Of a stretch of DNA of 64,000 bases, positions 33,610-42,024 are shown piece by piece; the stretch's first letter is position 1; the number at the start of each line of letters is the position of its first letter. A model generated the notes under the pieces. It was not told where the DNA came from. It did not search any database and was given only the letters and a program-made list of their open reading frames with translations. The DNA lies in the NCBI GenBank assembly GCA_035552195.1, contig DASZLU010000084.1, positions 109,733 to 173,732 on the forward strand. The letters are read 5' to 3'. The position numbers were made by a program, and so were the translations under genes. The DNA comes from CAIKMD01 sp035552195 (GTDB lineage Bacteria; Pseudomonadota; Alphaproteobacteria; ATCC43930; CGMCC-115725).

Positions 33610-35385
33610 ATGACGGTCGCTCAAGCATTTTCCTTCGCCATCCTCGCCGGGCTCCTGGTCCTCTTCATCTGGGACCGGCTGCGCTTCGATATTGTCGCTT
33701 TGCTGGCGCTGCTCGCCGCCATCGCGTGCGGCATCGTGCCGGCCAACAAAGCCTTCGCCGGCTTCAGCAATTCGCTGCTGCCGCTGATCGCCGGCGCTCT
33801 GGTCGTCTCCACGGCCGTCGGCAAATCCGGGCTGATCGAGCAGGTCGTGCGGTTGATGCGCCCGATCCTGCAAAGGCGCAGCCTGCAGGTCGGCGGCCTG
33901 ACCTCGGCGGTCGCGTTCCTCTCCGCCATCGTCAAGAATATCGGCGCTCTCGCCATCTTCCTGCCGATCGCGGTGCAAGTGGCGCGGCGCAACAAGCGCA
34001 ATGTCGGCGAATTCCTGATGCCGATGTCCTTCGGCTCGCTCGCCGGCGGCATGATGACGTTGATCGGGACCTCGCCCAACATCATCGCGTCGAGTCTCCG
34101 CCAGGAATTGCTCGGCCAACCCTATCGCATGTTCGATTTTCTGCCCGTCGGGTTCGGCATCACGCTGATCGCGATCGCCTTCCTTTCTTTCGGCTGGCGG
34201 CTGTTGCCGGTCCGCGGAAAGGTGCAAGAGAGCGACGAGCCCTTTCACGTCGAGGATTACATCAGCGAGCTGCGCGTTACGGCGAAATCGCCGTTGGTCG
34301 GCAAGATGATCGGCGAGGTCGAAGAGACCAGCGAAGGCTTGGTCGCCGTCACCGCGATCATCCGCGAGGGACGGCGGCGTTATACGCCGGCGCGGCATTG
34401 GCGCATCTTCGCCGATGACATCCTGATGGTGGAATCGAACCAGCAGGATCTCCAATCGCTGCTCCAGACCAACGGGCTCGAGCTGGTGGGTCCGGAAGAA
34501 GCCGAGACCGATCGCACCGGCGCTGCCGACACCATCGTTGTCGAAGCCGTGGTGATGGCGGAATCGCCGATGGTCGGCCGCACCGGCGCCGATCTGCGCC
34601 TGCGCAGCCGTCATGGCGTCAGCCTTGTCGCGATGAGCCGCGGTGGCCGCCGCACGACGACGCGCCTTGCCCAGACGATGTTCAGCACCGGCGACGTGAT
34701 CGCGCTGCAAGGCCCGGCCGACGGCATCAACGAAACGCTCGCCGGCCTTGGATGCCTGCCGCTCGCCGAGCGCGGGCTTCAGCTCGGCCGGCCGCGCAAG
34801 CTCGTGGCGACGAGCTTGATCCTGCTCGGCTGCGTTTTCGCCTCGGCAACCGAGATGGTGCCGCCCGAAGTCGCCTTCGTCGCCGGCGCCGTCGCCACCG
34901 TGGTTTTCGGCATCTTGAGCCTGCGCGAAGTCTATGACGCGATCGATTGGCCGATCCTCGTCCTGCTCGGCGCGCTGATCCCGGTCGGCGAAGCGGTGCG
35001 CACCACGGGCACGACCGATCTGATCGCGGGCTGGATCGGCCAGGCCTCGGCGACCCTGCCCGTCGCGGCGACGCTCGCCATGTTGCTGGTCATCACCATG
35101 CTATTGACGCCGCTGGTCCATCACGCCGCGGCGGTGATCGTCATGGGCCCTGTGGCGGTCGCCATCGCCAAATCGCTCGGCCTCAACGGCGATCCTTTCC
35201 TGATCGCCGTCGCCGTAGGCGCGTCGTGCGATTTCCTTTCACCCATCGGCCATCAATGCAACACGCTGGTGATGGGACCCGGCGGTTATCGTTTCGCCGA
35301 TTACTGGCATCTCGGCCTGCCGCTTTCGATCCTCGTCGTCGTACTCGGTACGCCGCTCATTCTTGCCGTATGGCCACTGCATTGA
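33610..35385 (+). CDS. SLC13-family permease with two RCK_C domains
   Basis: A 591-residue, 10-12 helix transporter of the divalent anion:Na+ symporter/CitMHS type. A central cytoplasmic block (about 215-395) reads as two TrkA-C (RCK_C) modules, for example SELRVTAKSPLVGKMIGEV and VVMAESPMVGRTGADL. The family motif NIIASS appears in TLIGTSPNIIASSL and its C-terminal mirror is GASCDFLSPIGHQCNTLV. Such proteins import sulfate or dicarboxylates, with RCK modules possibly sensing ligand. It overlaps the next MFS gene by 16 nt, so the two are co-expressed. Confidence 0.9.
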   Translation: MTVAQAFSFAILAGLLVLFIWDRLRFDIVALLALLAAIACGIVPANKAFAGFSNSLLPLIAGALVVSTAVGKSGLIEQVVRLMRPILQRRSLQVGGLTSAVAFLSAIVKNIGALAIFLPIAVQVARRNKRNVGEFLMPMSFGSLAGGMMTLIGTSPNIIASSLRQELLGQPYRMFDFLPVGFGITLIAIAFLSFGWRLLPVRGKVQESDEPFHVEDYISELRVTAKSPLVGKMIGEVEETSEGLVAVTAIIREGRRRYTPARHWRIFADDILMVESNQQDLQSLLQTNGLELVGPEEAETDRTGAADTIVVEAVVMAESPMVGRTGADLRLRSRHGVSLVAMSRGGRRTTTRLAQTMFSTGDVIALQGPADGINETLAGLGCLPLAERGLQLGRPRKLVATSLILLGCVFASATEMVPPEVAFVAGAVATVVFGILSLREVYDAIDWPILVLLGALIPVGEAVRTTGTTDLIAGWIGQASATLPVAATLAMLLVITMLLTPLVHHAAAVIVMGPVAVAIAKSLGLNGDPFLIAVAVGASCDFLSPIGHQCNTLVMGPGGYRFADYWHLGLPLSILVVVLGTPLILAVWPLH

Positions 35386-36815
35386 GCGCCGTTCCATCTC
35401 ATCGGGGCGAATTCGATACGGATATTCCGGCGCGCATGGATCGCCTGCCGTGGAGCCGCTTCCACTGGCTGATCGTCGTGGCGCTCGGCATCACCTGGAT
35501 TCTCGACGGGCTCGAAGTGACGCTGGTCGGCTCGCTTTCGGGCGCGATCACCGGCGACAAGCATGTCGGCATCAGCGAAGCGGAGATCGGCTTTGCCGCC
35601 AGCGCCTATTTGTCCGGCGCCATCATCGGCGCGCTCGGCTTCGGCCATCTGACCGACAGGCTCGGCCGCAAGAAGCTCTTCCTCATCACCGTCGTCGTCT
35701 ATGCCGTCGCGACGATGGCGACGGCGCTGTCCTGGGATTTCGCGTCATTCGCCCTCTTCCGCTTTTGCACCGGTCTCGGCATCGGCGGCGAGTACGCGGC
35801 GATCAATTCGGCGATCGACGAGCTGATTCCAGCGCGGTGCCGCGGCTGGACCGATCTTGCCATCAACGGCACCTTCTGGATCGGCGCGGCGCTCGGCGCC
35901 GGCGCGTCACTCGTCGTGCTCGACCCGAACATCATACCGCCGGAGATCGGCTGGCGCGGGGCCTTTGCGATCGGCGGCATCCTCGGCTTTGCGATCATGC
36001 TGCTGCGCCGTCATGTGCCGGAAAGTCCGCGTTGGCTGATGGTGCATGGCCGCGTCGAGGAAGCCGAAGCCGTGGTCGCCGAGATCGAGAATCGGGTCGG
36101 GGTGAAATTAGCCGAACCGGCGCCGCGCATTCGTCTCAAGACGGGCGAGGTGCTCGGCCTCTGGCGCGTCGGCCGCGCCGTCGCGAAGCTTTATCCCAGG
36201 CGCTTGCTGCTCGGCCTCGTGCTGATGGCCGCCCAGGCCTTCTTCTACAACGCGATCTTTTTCACCTATGCGCTGGTGCTGGGGAAATTCTACGGCGTGC
36301 CGGCGGGCCGCGTCGGACTCTACATGTTCGCGTTCGCGATCGGCAATTTCTTCGGGCCGCTGCTGCTCGGCCGCTTCTTCGATACCGTCGGCCGCCGCCG
36401 CATGATCACCCTCACCTATGCGCTGGCGGGCATCTTGATGGCGGTGACCGCGATCCTCTTCGCCAAAGGCCTGCTCGATGCGACGCAGCAGACCGGCGCG
36501 TGGACCGCGATCTTCTTCATCGCGTCGGCCGCGGCGAGCGCCGCTTATCTCACGGTCGGCGAAAGCTTCCCCTTGGAAGCGCGCGCCATCGTGATCGCGC
36601 TGTTCTATGCCGCAGGCACGGCGATCGGCGGTGTCGCCGCACCCGCGCTGTTCGGTGCGCTGATCGCGACCGGCGAGCGCGGCACGTTGATGTGGGGTTA
36701 TCTCGGCGGCGCGGCGTTGATGCTGATCGCCGCCGCCACCGAAGCCTGGATCGGCGTCGCGGCCGAGCGCCAATCGCTCGAGAGCGTGGCGCGGCCGCTA
36801 TCCGCTGCGGATTAG
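35370..36815 (+). CDS. MFS transporter, sugar/aromatic-acid porter type
   Basis: A 481-residue major facilitator with loop 2-3 motif GHLTDRLGRKKL, PESPRWLMVHGR after helix 6 and an E-R-rich tail. The cytoplasmic N-terminus (HRGEFDTDIPARMDRLPWSR) is the same type as the edge-cut transporter at 3-1343, so they are paralogues of one family. The start is ATG 35370, inside the end of the SLC13 gene; the frame is open much further upstream, but that part is a shadow of the permease. Substrate unknown, probably an organic anion. Confidence 0.88.
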   Translation: MATALSAVPSHRGEFDTDIPARMDRLPWSRFHWLIVVALGITWILDGLEVTLVGSLSGAITGDKHVGISEAEIGFAASAYLSGAIIGALGFGHLTDRLGRKKLFLITVVVYAVATMATALSWDFASFALFRFCTGLGIGGEYAAINSAIDELIPARCRGWTDLAINGTFWIGAALGAGASLVVLDPNIIPPEIGWRGAFAIGGILGFAIMLLRRHVPESPRWLMVHGRVEEAEAVVAEIENRVGVKLAEPAPRIRLKTGEVLGLWRVGRAVAKLYPRRLLLGLVLMAAQAFFYNAIFFTYALVLGKFYGVPAGRVGLYMFAFAIGNFFGPLLLGRFFDTVGRRRMITLTYALAGILMAVTAILFAKGLLDATQQTGAWTAIFFIASAAASAAYLTVGESFPLEARAIVIALFYAAGTAIGGVAAPALFGALIATGERGTLMWGYLGGAALMLIAAATEAWIGVAAERQSLESVARPLSAAD

Positions 36816-36846
36816 ATCACCCCGACCCCAATCACCAAGACCCCAC

Positions 36847-37935
36847 TCACCAGGACCAGGAGATCGCCGCGGTGCCGTTGACGTCGGGCGCGCGTTGGCC
36901 GACGAATTCGTCGGTACGGCGTACGGCACTGAAATCGACGCGGACGCGATCCGACCAATAGAGCGCTACGCCGGCCTGGAGATCGGCGACAAAGGTCTTG
37001 TGCTCGACATGCGGGCTGGTGCGGAAGCTGTTGCCGTCGAGGAAGATATTGCGGGCGACCGCGCGGCCGCCGGCGCCGGCATAGAGGTACCAACCGATAT
37101 CGTCGCCGAGATGCGCGCCGTTGAAATAATCGGTGCCCGAGATCGACGGCCGGATGCGCGCCGGGCCGTAATCCGTCTCGAGATGATGACCGATGCGTAT
37201 TTGCGCGCCGGCCTGCGCATAGTCGAACACGTTGCCGACGGTGGCACCGATCGTCGGCACGACGTCGACGCCATTCTCGACACCATCCGTCGTCCAACTT
37301 AGGAACGGCACGCCAAGACGCCAGTAGCGATCATAGGCCAACACGCCGCCGGGCTCATTCTGCAACTGGTTGCTCCAGCCTTCGGCTTGATGCACGCCGA
37401 TCAGCTGATGGAAATCGTTCTGCACCTGGCGGCCGAACGCGCCGGGACCGATAACGCCGAGCTCGATCTCGAAATTCTCGAGCTGATAGCCATCGGTTTC
37501 CTGCAACAGGCTGGGGCCGGTATAGAGCCAGCCGCCATAAGGCCGGTCCCTCGGATCGGGCGGCTTGATGTCGATGTTCTTCGGCGTGAAGATGCTTTGG
37601 CCGAGGAACCACGAGACACGGCGCTGCGATTCCGCGCCATTGGCAAAAACCAGCGGAATGTTGCTGGCGAATTGGAACACATCATCGGTCCAGCCGCCCG
37701 GTTGCAGCACCGGGCTTAGCATCGACAGGCGCAGGCCCTGCGTGTAGTGCTTGTCGCTGTTGAAATAGAGCGAGTCGTTCTCTTCCAAGAGCGTCGTGCG
37801 CCAATTGCCGTAATGGGGCGATGGGCCGGGATCGCCGCCCGTCTGCGCGACGGCGCGTGAATGAATGGCAAAAGCGGCGCCGAGCGCGAGAACGCTGAGG
37901 CCGATGCGGCGGAGGGGCGATCGATGGCTCATCAT
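36847..37935 (-). CDS. LpxR-like outer-membrane protein (DUF2219)
   Basis: A 362-residue protein with a signal peptide (cleaved near RAVAQ) and a beta-barrel composition ending in Trp (AISWSW), as outer-membrane proteins do. The early motif LEENDSLYFNSDKHYTQGL is the LpxR/DUF2219 hallmark, containing the Asn-Asp of the lipid A 3'-O-deacylase active site. It may trim an acyl chain from lipid A, altering outer-membrane charge and immune recognition, with Ca2+ as cofactor in the characterised family member. It converges with the MFS gene. ATGs at 37935 and 37932 are both possible. Confidence 0.82.
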   Translation of the reverse strand: MMSHRSPLRRIGLSVLALGAAFAIHSRAVAQTGGDPGPSPHYGNWRTTLLEENDSLYFNSDKHYTQGLRLSMLSPVLQPGGWTDDVFQFASNIPLVFANGAESQRRVSWFLGQSIFTPKNIDIKPPDPRDRPYGGWLYTGPSLLQETDGYQLENFEIELGVIGPGAFGRQVQNDFHQLIGVHQAEGWSNQLQNEPGGVLAYDRYWRLGVPFLSWTTDGVENGVDVVPTIGATVGNVFDYAQAGAQIRIGHHLETDYGPARIRPSISGTDYFNGAHLGDDIGWYLYAGAGGRAVARNIFLDGNSFRTSPHVEHKTFVADLQAGVALYWSDRVRVDFSAVRRTDEFVGQRAPDVNGTAAISWSW

Positions 37936-38012
37936 GATAGCGGGTGACGATTACGGGCGAATATGGCGTTATTATGTCGTGAATTATGTTGCCCGCCGAT
38001 CGGAGGTTTCGG

Positions 38013-38930
38013 ATGAAAGCGTTGGTGAATACGCCGAAAGGCAGTGCTCCCGTCGAGCTTCGCGACGTTCCGGAGCCGAGCCCCGCGCCATATGAAGCGC
38101 TGATCGCGGTGCACGCTTTCTCGCTCAATCGGGGGGAATTGACCTTGATGCGCATCCGGCCCGAGGGTTGGCAACCGGGCCAGGATGTCAGCGGCATCGT
38201 GCTGAAAGCCGCGGCCGACGGAAGCGGTCCCAAAGAAGGGACACGCGTCGTCGGCATTCTCGATTGGCATGGCTGGGCCGAGCGAGCCGCAGTCTCAACG
38301 CATCGCCTCGCCGCGCTGCCCGACAATGTCGGCTTCGGCGCGGCCGCTGCTTTGCCGGTCGCCGGCCTCACGGCGTTGCGCACTTTGCACCATGGCGATC
38401 CGCTGCTCGGCCGGCGCGTGCTGATCACCGGCGCGGCCGGCGGCGTCGGCAATCTCGCCGTACAGCTTGCAGCTCATTCAGGCGCCGAGGTCACGGCGAT
38501 CGCGCGCGGCGCCCGCGGCGAGCCGCTGACGGCGCTCGGCGCGCACGACGTCATTGAGGACATCGCCAAAGCACAGGGAAAATTCTGGCTGATCCTCGAG
38601 TCGGCCGGCGGGCCTTCGCTTAAGACGGCGATCGGCTTGCTCGAGCCGAAAGCCACGATCGTGATCTTCGGCAATTCTTCGGGCGAGGAGACGAGTATCA
38701 GCTTTCGCGATTTCGGCCCCGCGAACAATGCGCGGATCCAAAGCTTCCATTCCTTCGCCTCCGGTCCCGAAGAAACCTTCGGTCCCGATCTCGCGCTGCT
38801 TGCCGCCCTCATCGCCAAAGGCGCGCTCAAGCCGGAGATCGAGGAACATAGCTGGCGCGATTTCGCCGGCGTTGCCCAAGCTCTGGGCGAGCGCCGGGTC
38901 CGCGGCAAAGCCGTCTTCCGGGTCGAGTAG
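38013..38930 (+). CDS. MDR-family quinone oxidoreductase-like protein
   Basis: A 305-residue medium-chain reductase without the structural or catalytic zinc cysteines. The GroES-like N-terminal domain includes SLNRGELTLMRIRPEGWQPG and the Rossmann loop is TGAAGGVGNLAVQLAA. The start is ATG 38013, with CGGAGG 6 nt upstream; the in-frame ATG at 37986 lacks a ribosome site. It diverges from the LpxR-like gene. Probably an NADPH-dependent quinone or enone reductase with a role in stress or catabolism; the substrate is not evident. Confidence 0.85.
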   Translation: MKALVNTPKGSAPVELRDVPEPSPAPYEALIAVHAFSLNRGELTLMRIRPEGWQPGQDVSGIVLKAAADGSGPKEGTRVVGILDWHGWAERAAVSTHRLAALPDNVGFGAAAALPVAGLTALRTLHHGDPLLGRRVLITGAAGGVGNLAVQLAAHSGAEVTAIARGARGEPLTALGAHDVIEDIAKAQGKFWLILESAGGPSLKTAIGLLEPKATIVIFGNSSGEETSISFRDFGPANNARIQSFHSFASGPEETFGPDLALLAALIAKGALKPEIEEHSWRDFAGVAQALGERRVRGKAVFRVE

Positions 38931-39013
38931 GTCTATGTCGCGTTGATCAAGACGAACCCCGCCTGAGCCCGATGCTTGGCGAGGTTCGCTCTACCGGGCG
39001 GTGATACGCGGTG

Positions 39014-39478
39014 CTAGGCCGCTTCGACCACCGATGCTGGCTCGGCCTCGCGCTGCACCGACTGTGTCGCGAGCGCGACAACTTCCGCGGAACTTTGCGC
39101 CGCATAGCGTGTCGCCGACATCGCCTCGCGCGACACGGCGAGCGCCTGACCGGTGAAAGCGTCGAGATCGGAATCGAGCCGCTTCATGCTTTCGTCGAAC
39201 CAGCCGCGCTGAATCGCGGCGGCTTCTTGCAGATCGTGGCAATTGGAAAGCCGCTCGATCGTATCGAGCGTCGCGGTCACGGCAGCACGCCGCCGCTCGA
39301 GCCAGCCCGTCGTCGCCGGCGCACTCGCCTTTAGCATTCCGGCCTGCGCGCGCAACCACGCCTCGACCGGCCAAGTCATCATGCGCGCCATCGATCCGTC
39401 AAAGAACGGCAATTGCTTTGCGGCTTCCATCGCCGTCTCCACCCTTTGTTCGATACCGGTTTTCTGTCCTCGCGCCAT
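39014..39478 (-). CDS. Phasin-like granule-associated protein
   Basis: A 154-residue, all-helical, Ala-rich protein of phasin size. Composition and heptad-like helices (QRGWFDESMKRLDSDLDAF, EAMSATRYAAQSSAEVVAL) fit the phasin_2 type that coats polyhydroxyalkanoate granules. The central KLxxH-like part (TIERLSNCHDLQEAAAIQRG) resembles the NCQDLxEAxxIQ pattern of that family. No PHA synthase or depolymerase is encoded in the window, so the link to granules rests on family features alone. Confidence 0.72.
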   Translation of the reverse strand: MARGQKTGIEQRVETAMEAAKQLPFFDGSMARMMTWPVEAWLRAQAGMLKASAPATTGWLERRRAAVTATLDTIERLSNCHDLQEAAAIQRGWFDESMKRLDSDLDAFTGQALAVSREAMSATRYAAQSSAEVVALATQSVQREAEPASVVEAA

Positions 39479-39609
39479 GGTACGAATGCCTCCTCATTTC
39501 CTGCCGCAGGAACCAATGAAGCCAAGTTGATCAGATTGGTCTGACGAGAATGAAAGACTAGCGCGGTAATGTGACGGAAGTTAGACCGGCGCCATGACGA
39601 ACAGAGATT

Positions 39610-40449
39610 TCATGTTCGCGATGATTTGGATGAAAGTGCTTCCACCAAAGCATTGACCATCGGCTTCAAGTGAAAACTCGACGCCGGCATCGCCGCGACG
39701 TGAAAGCCGCGCTTCGTCAATGCGCTCGCCACGACGGGTCCCACAGCGGCGATAAGAACGCGCGCAAGCCCTTGGCGTAGCTCTGCTTCGATGCCGTGCT
39801 GCTGGGCGACCTCTTCCAGCCGCTCGATCTGCGGCGTGCTGGTGAAAGCGACGGCATCGAATTGTCCCGCCGCCATGCCGCGGATCGCGGTGTCGACTTG
39901 TGCACTCTCCGCGTCCGACGCATAGCGATAGGGCACGATCGCTGCGGCTGTCGCACCGGCGCCGCGCAGGAAATCGAGCAGCGGCCCGTTCGGATTACCG
40001 GGATAGAGCTGCACGCCAACCGTACGGCCGCTGATGTCCTCACGCTGTAAAGTCGCAATGACGCCGGCGGTGGTCGGCGCCTCCGCCGCCAATCCCGGCG
40101 CGAGACCGAGCTCGCGCAGCACGCGCGCCGGTTTCGGGCCGCGCGTAATCGTGCGCAATTGTTTCAGCGCGGCGAGCGCTTGCGTCTCGATCCCGGTTCG
40201 CTGCGCCACCGCCATCAGCCGCCGCAGCCCCTCGCCGGTCAGCAGGATCAGATCGTCGAATTCATCGGCAACGAGGCGCTGCAGCCACGCTTCGACCGGC
40301 GCCGGATCTTCGAGATCGTTGATCGTCACCAGGGGACAACGCGCGGCGACAGCGCCGCGCTCTTCCAGCATGCGCGCGAAGATATCGAGCTCGCGGCTTT
40401 CGGGTACCAGGATATGTCGGCCGGCGAGCGGCTTATCGGCTGCTTCCAT
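39610..40449 (-). CDS. hemD: Uroporphyrinogen-III synthase
   Basis: A 279-residue HemD-fold protein that cyclises hydroxymethylbilane to uroporphyrinogen III for haem, cobalamin and sirohaem. The family diverges fast, but the two-domain pattern is clear: HILVPESRELDIFARMLEER with PLVTINDLEDP, then LLTGEGLRRLM, TRGPKPARVLRELG and the C-terminal AFTSTPQIERL and AVGPVVASALTKRGF. It is not next to hemC or hemE. It diverges from the acetyltransferase gene with 35-47 nt between. Some copies of this family act as regulators, but nothing suggests that here. Confidence 0.82.
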   Translation of the reverse strand: MEAADKPLAGRHILVPESRELDIFARMLEERGAVAARCPLVTINDLEDPAPVEAWLQRLVADEFDDLILLTGEGLRRLMAVAQRTGIETQALAALKQLRTITRGPKPARVLRELGLAPGLAAEAPTTAGVIATLQREDISGRTVGVQLYPGNPNGPLLDFLRGAGATAAAIVPYRYASDAESAQVDTAIRGMAAGQFDAVAFTSTPQIERLEEVAQQHGIEAELRQGLARVLIAAVGPVVASALTKRGFHVAAMPASSFHLKPMVNALVEALSSKSSRT

Positions 40450-40484
40450 GGCCGGATTCTACCACGCCGTGATTTTATCGCGCT

Positions 40485-41438
40485 ATGATTGGGGCGATGA
40501 GCCTCACCATTCGCGCCCTTACCGAAGCCGATCTCGACGCCGCCGACAAGGTCCGCCGCCTCGCTTTCGGCACCTATTTCGGCCTCCCCGATCCCTTGAG
40601 CTTTTCCGGCACGTCGCGTCTCGTCGCGGCGCGCCAGCGCGCTTGGCCGGACGGTGCGATCCTGGCCGAGCACGACGGCGACATCGCCGGTCTCGCGATC
40701 GCGAGCCGGTGGGGTAGCCTCGGCATCTTCGGCCCGCTCGCGGTTCATCCGCAGCATTGGCGCAGCGGCGTCGGTCGGCAGCTGCTCGACGCGACGATGC
40801 CGATTTACGACCGCTGGCAGTGCCGCGCCGCCGCGCTGTTCACCTTCCCGTCGAGCCTCGCCCATGTCGGGCTTTATCAGCGCTACGGCTTCTGGCCGCG
40901 CAGCCTCACCGCGTTGATGAGCCGGCCCGTCGCCGCGCCGAGCCCGGCGCCGCAAGCGCGTTCGCTCACCGCGATGAGCCCCGCCGAGCAGCACGACGCG
41001 ATTGCGCAATGCGCGGTGTTGACCGATCAGCTTTATCCTGGCCTCGACCTGCGCGACGAGATCGCGCTGGTGATCGCGCACCCGACCAGCGATGCACTGG
41101 TGCTGACCGAAGGCTCGGCCATCACCGGCTTCGCCATTTGCCATAACGGCGCCGGCAGCGAAGCGGATACCGGCGTGACTTATGCGAAATTCGCGGCGGC
41201 GCGGCCGGGACCGAACGCGGCGCGCGATTTCGAGCGCCTGCTCGACGCAGCCGGCGATTTCGCCCGGCGCAACGGTGCGACGAAGCTCAACGCCGGCGTC
41301 AATATGGGCGCGATGGAAGCCTATCGCCTGATGACGGCAATCGGCTTCCGCTCATTCCTGCAAGGCGTCGCCATGCATCGGCCGTGGATCGATATCTACG
41401 ATCGGCGCGACGTTTTCGCTCTGGAAGATTGGCGCTGA
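40485..41438 (+). CDS. GNAT-family N-acetyltransferase (double-domain)
   Basis: A 317-residue acetyltransferase. The acetyl-CoA binding motif A is in the N-terminal half (LGIFGPLAVHPQHWRSGVGRQLL). The second half (about 150-317) looks like another GNAT-like fold without a strong motif A, giving a tandem-domain protein. ATG 40485 and ATG 40497 (MSLTIRALTE) are both possible; the second follows GGGGCG and fits the family N-terminus better. Its end overlaps the Lrp-type gene on the other strand by 43 nt. Substrate unknown. Confidence 0.85.
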   Translation: MIGAMSLTIRALTEADLDAADKVRRLAFGTYFGLPDPLSFSGTSRLVAARQRAWPDGAILAEHDGDIAGLAIASRWGSLGIFGPLAVHPQHWRSGVGRQLLDATMPIYDRWQCRAAALFTFPSSLAHVGLYQRYGFWPRSLTALMSRPVAAPSPAPQARSLTAMSPAEQHDAIAQCAVLTDQLYPGLDLRDEIALVIAHPTSDALVLTEGSAITGFAICHNGAGSEADTGVTYAKFAAARPGPNAARDFERLLDAAGDFARRNGATKLNAGVNMGAMEAYRLMTAIGFRSFLQGVAMHRPWIDIYDRRDVFALEDWR

Positions 41439-41944
41439 AGCGGCGGTATCGCCACCGGCAACGCCGTCGAATATTTCACCTGCTTCAGCGCGAAAGACGA
41501 GCGGATCGAGGCGACGCCAGGCACCTGCGTCAGGTGATCGAGGAGGAATCGCTCGAAGGCGCCGAGATCGGCACAGACCACGCGCAGCAGATAGTCGGCA
41601 TCGCCGGTCATGAGATAGCACTCCATCACCTCCGGCCTTGTGAGGATCGCCGTCTCGAAGCGCTTCAGCGATGTCTCGATCTGGCGCTCGAGCGAGACAT
41701 GAACGAAGACGCTGACGCTCAGCCCGACGGCGGCGGGATCGACGAGCGACACATGTTTGCGGATCACGCCCCGGTCCTCGAGCGCGCGGACGCGGCGCAG
41801 ACAAGGCGCCGGACTGAGCCCGACCGCGTCAGCGAGGGCGACATTGGCAATCCGCGCATCGTCCTGGAGCCGGGCGAGGATTTTGCGGTCGATTGCGTCT
41901 AACGGCGAATTGCGCAATTTGTCGTCCGGCAGATCGGCTACCAC
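41396..41944 (-). CDS. Lrp/AsnC-family transcriptional regulator
   Basis: A 182-residue regulator. The N-terminal helix-turn-helix is LDAIDRKILARLQDDARIAN then ALADAVGLSPAPCLRRVRAL; the RAM ligand domain follows (SVFVHVSLERQIETSLKRFE, CYLMTGDADYLLRVV). The C-terminus is about 25 residues longer than usual and basic (RQSSRAKTSRRS), in the stretch overlapping the GNAT gene. It diverges from the E1-like gene at 42025; the 80-nt gap contains ATGGCGCCAT (41972-41981), a possible site. By analogy with MdeR it may activate that gene in response to an amino acid. Confidence 0.88.
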   Translation of the reverse strand: MVADLPDDKLRNSPLDAIDRKILARLQDDARIANVALADAVGLSPAPCLRRVRALEDRGVIRKHVSLVDPAAVGLSVSVFVHVSLERQIETSLKRFETAILTRPEVMECYLMTGDADYLLRVVCADLGAFERFLLDHLTQVPGVASIRSSFALKQVKYSTALPVAIPPLQRQSSRAKTSRRS

Positions 41945-42024
41945 GCAATATATCTCCTAAATTTCCCGGATATGGCGCCATCTTCGCAAGAACGAGGCGG
42001 GGCGACAAGCGTTATAGTTCTCGC

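Noticed and set aside
34947..35369. An upstream extension of the MFS gene at 35370
   Set aside because: These 141 codons lie in another frame of the SLC13 permease and are Arg-rich; MFS-like sequence starts only after ATG 35370.
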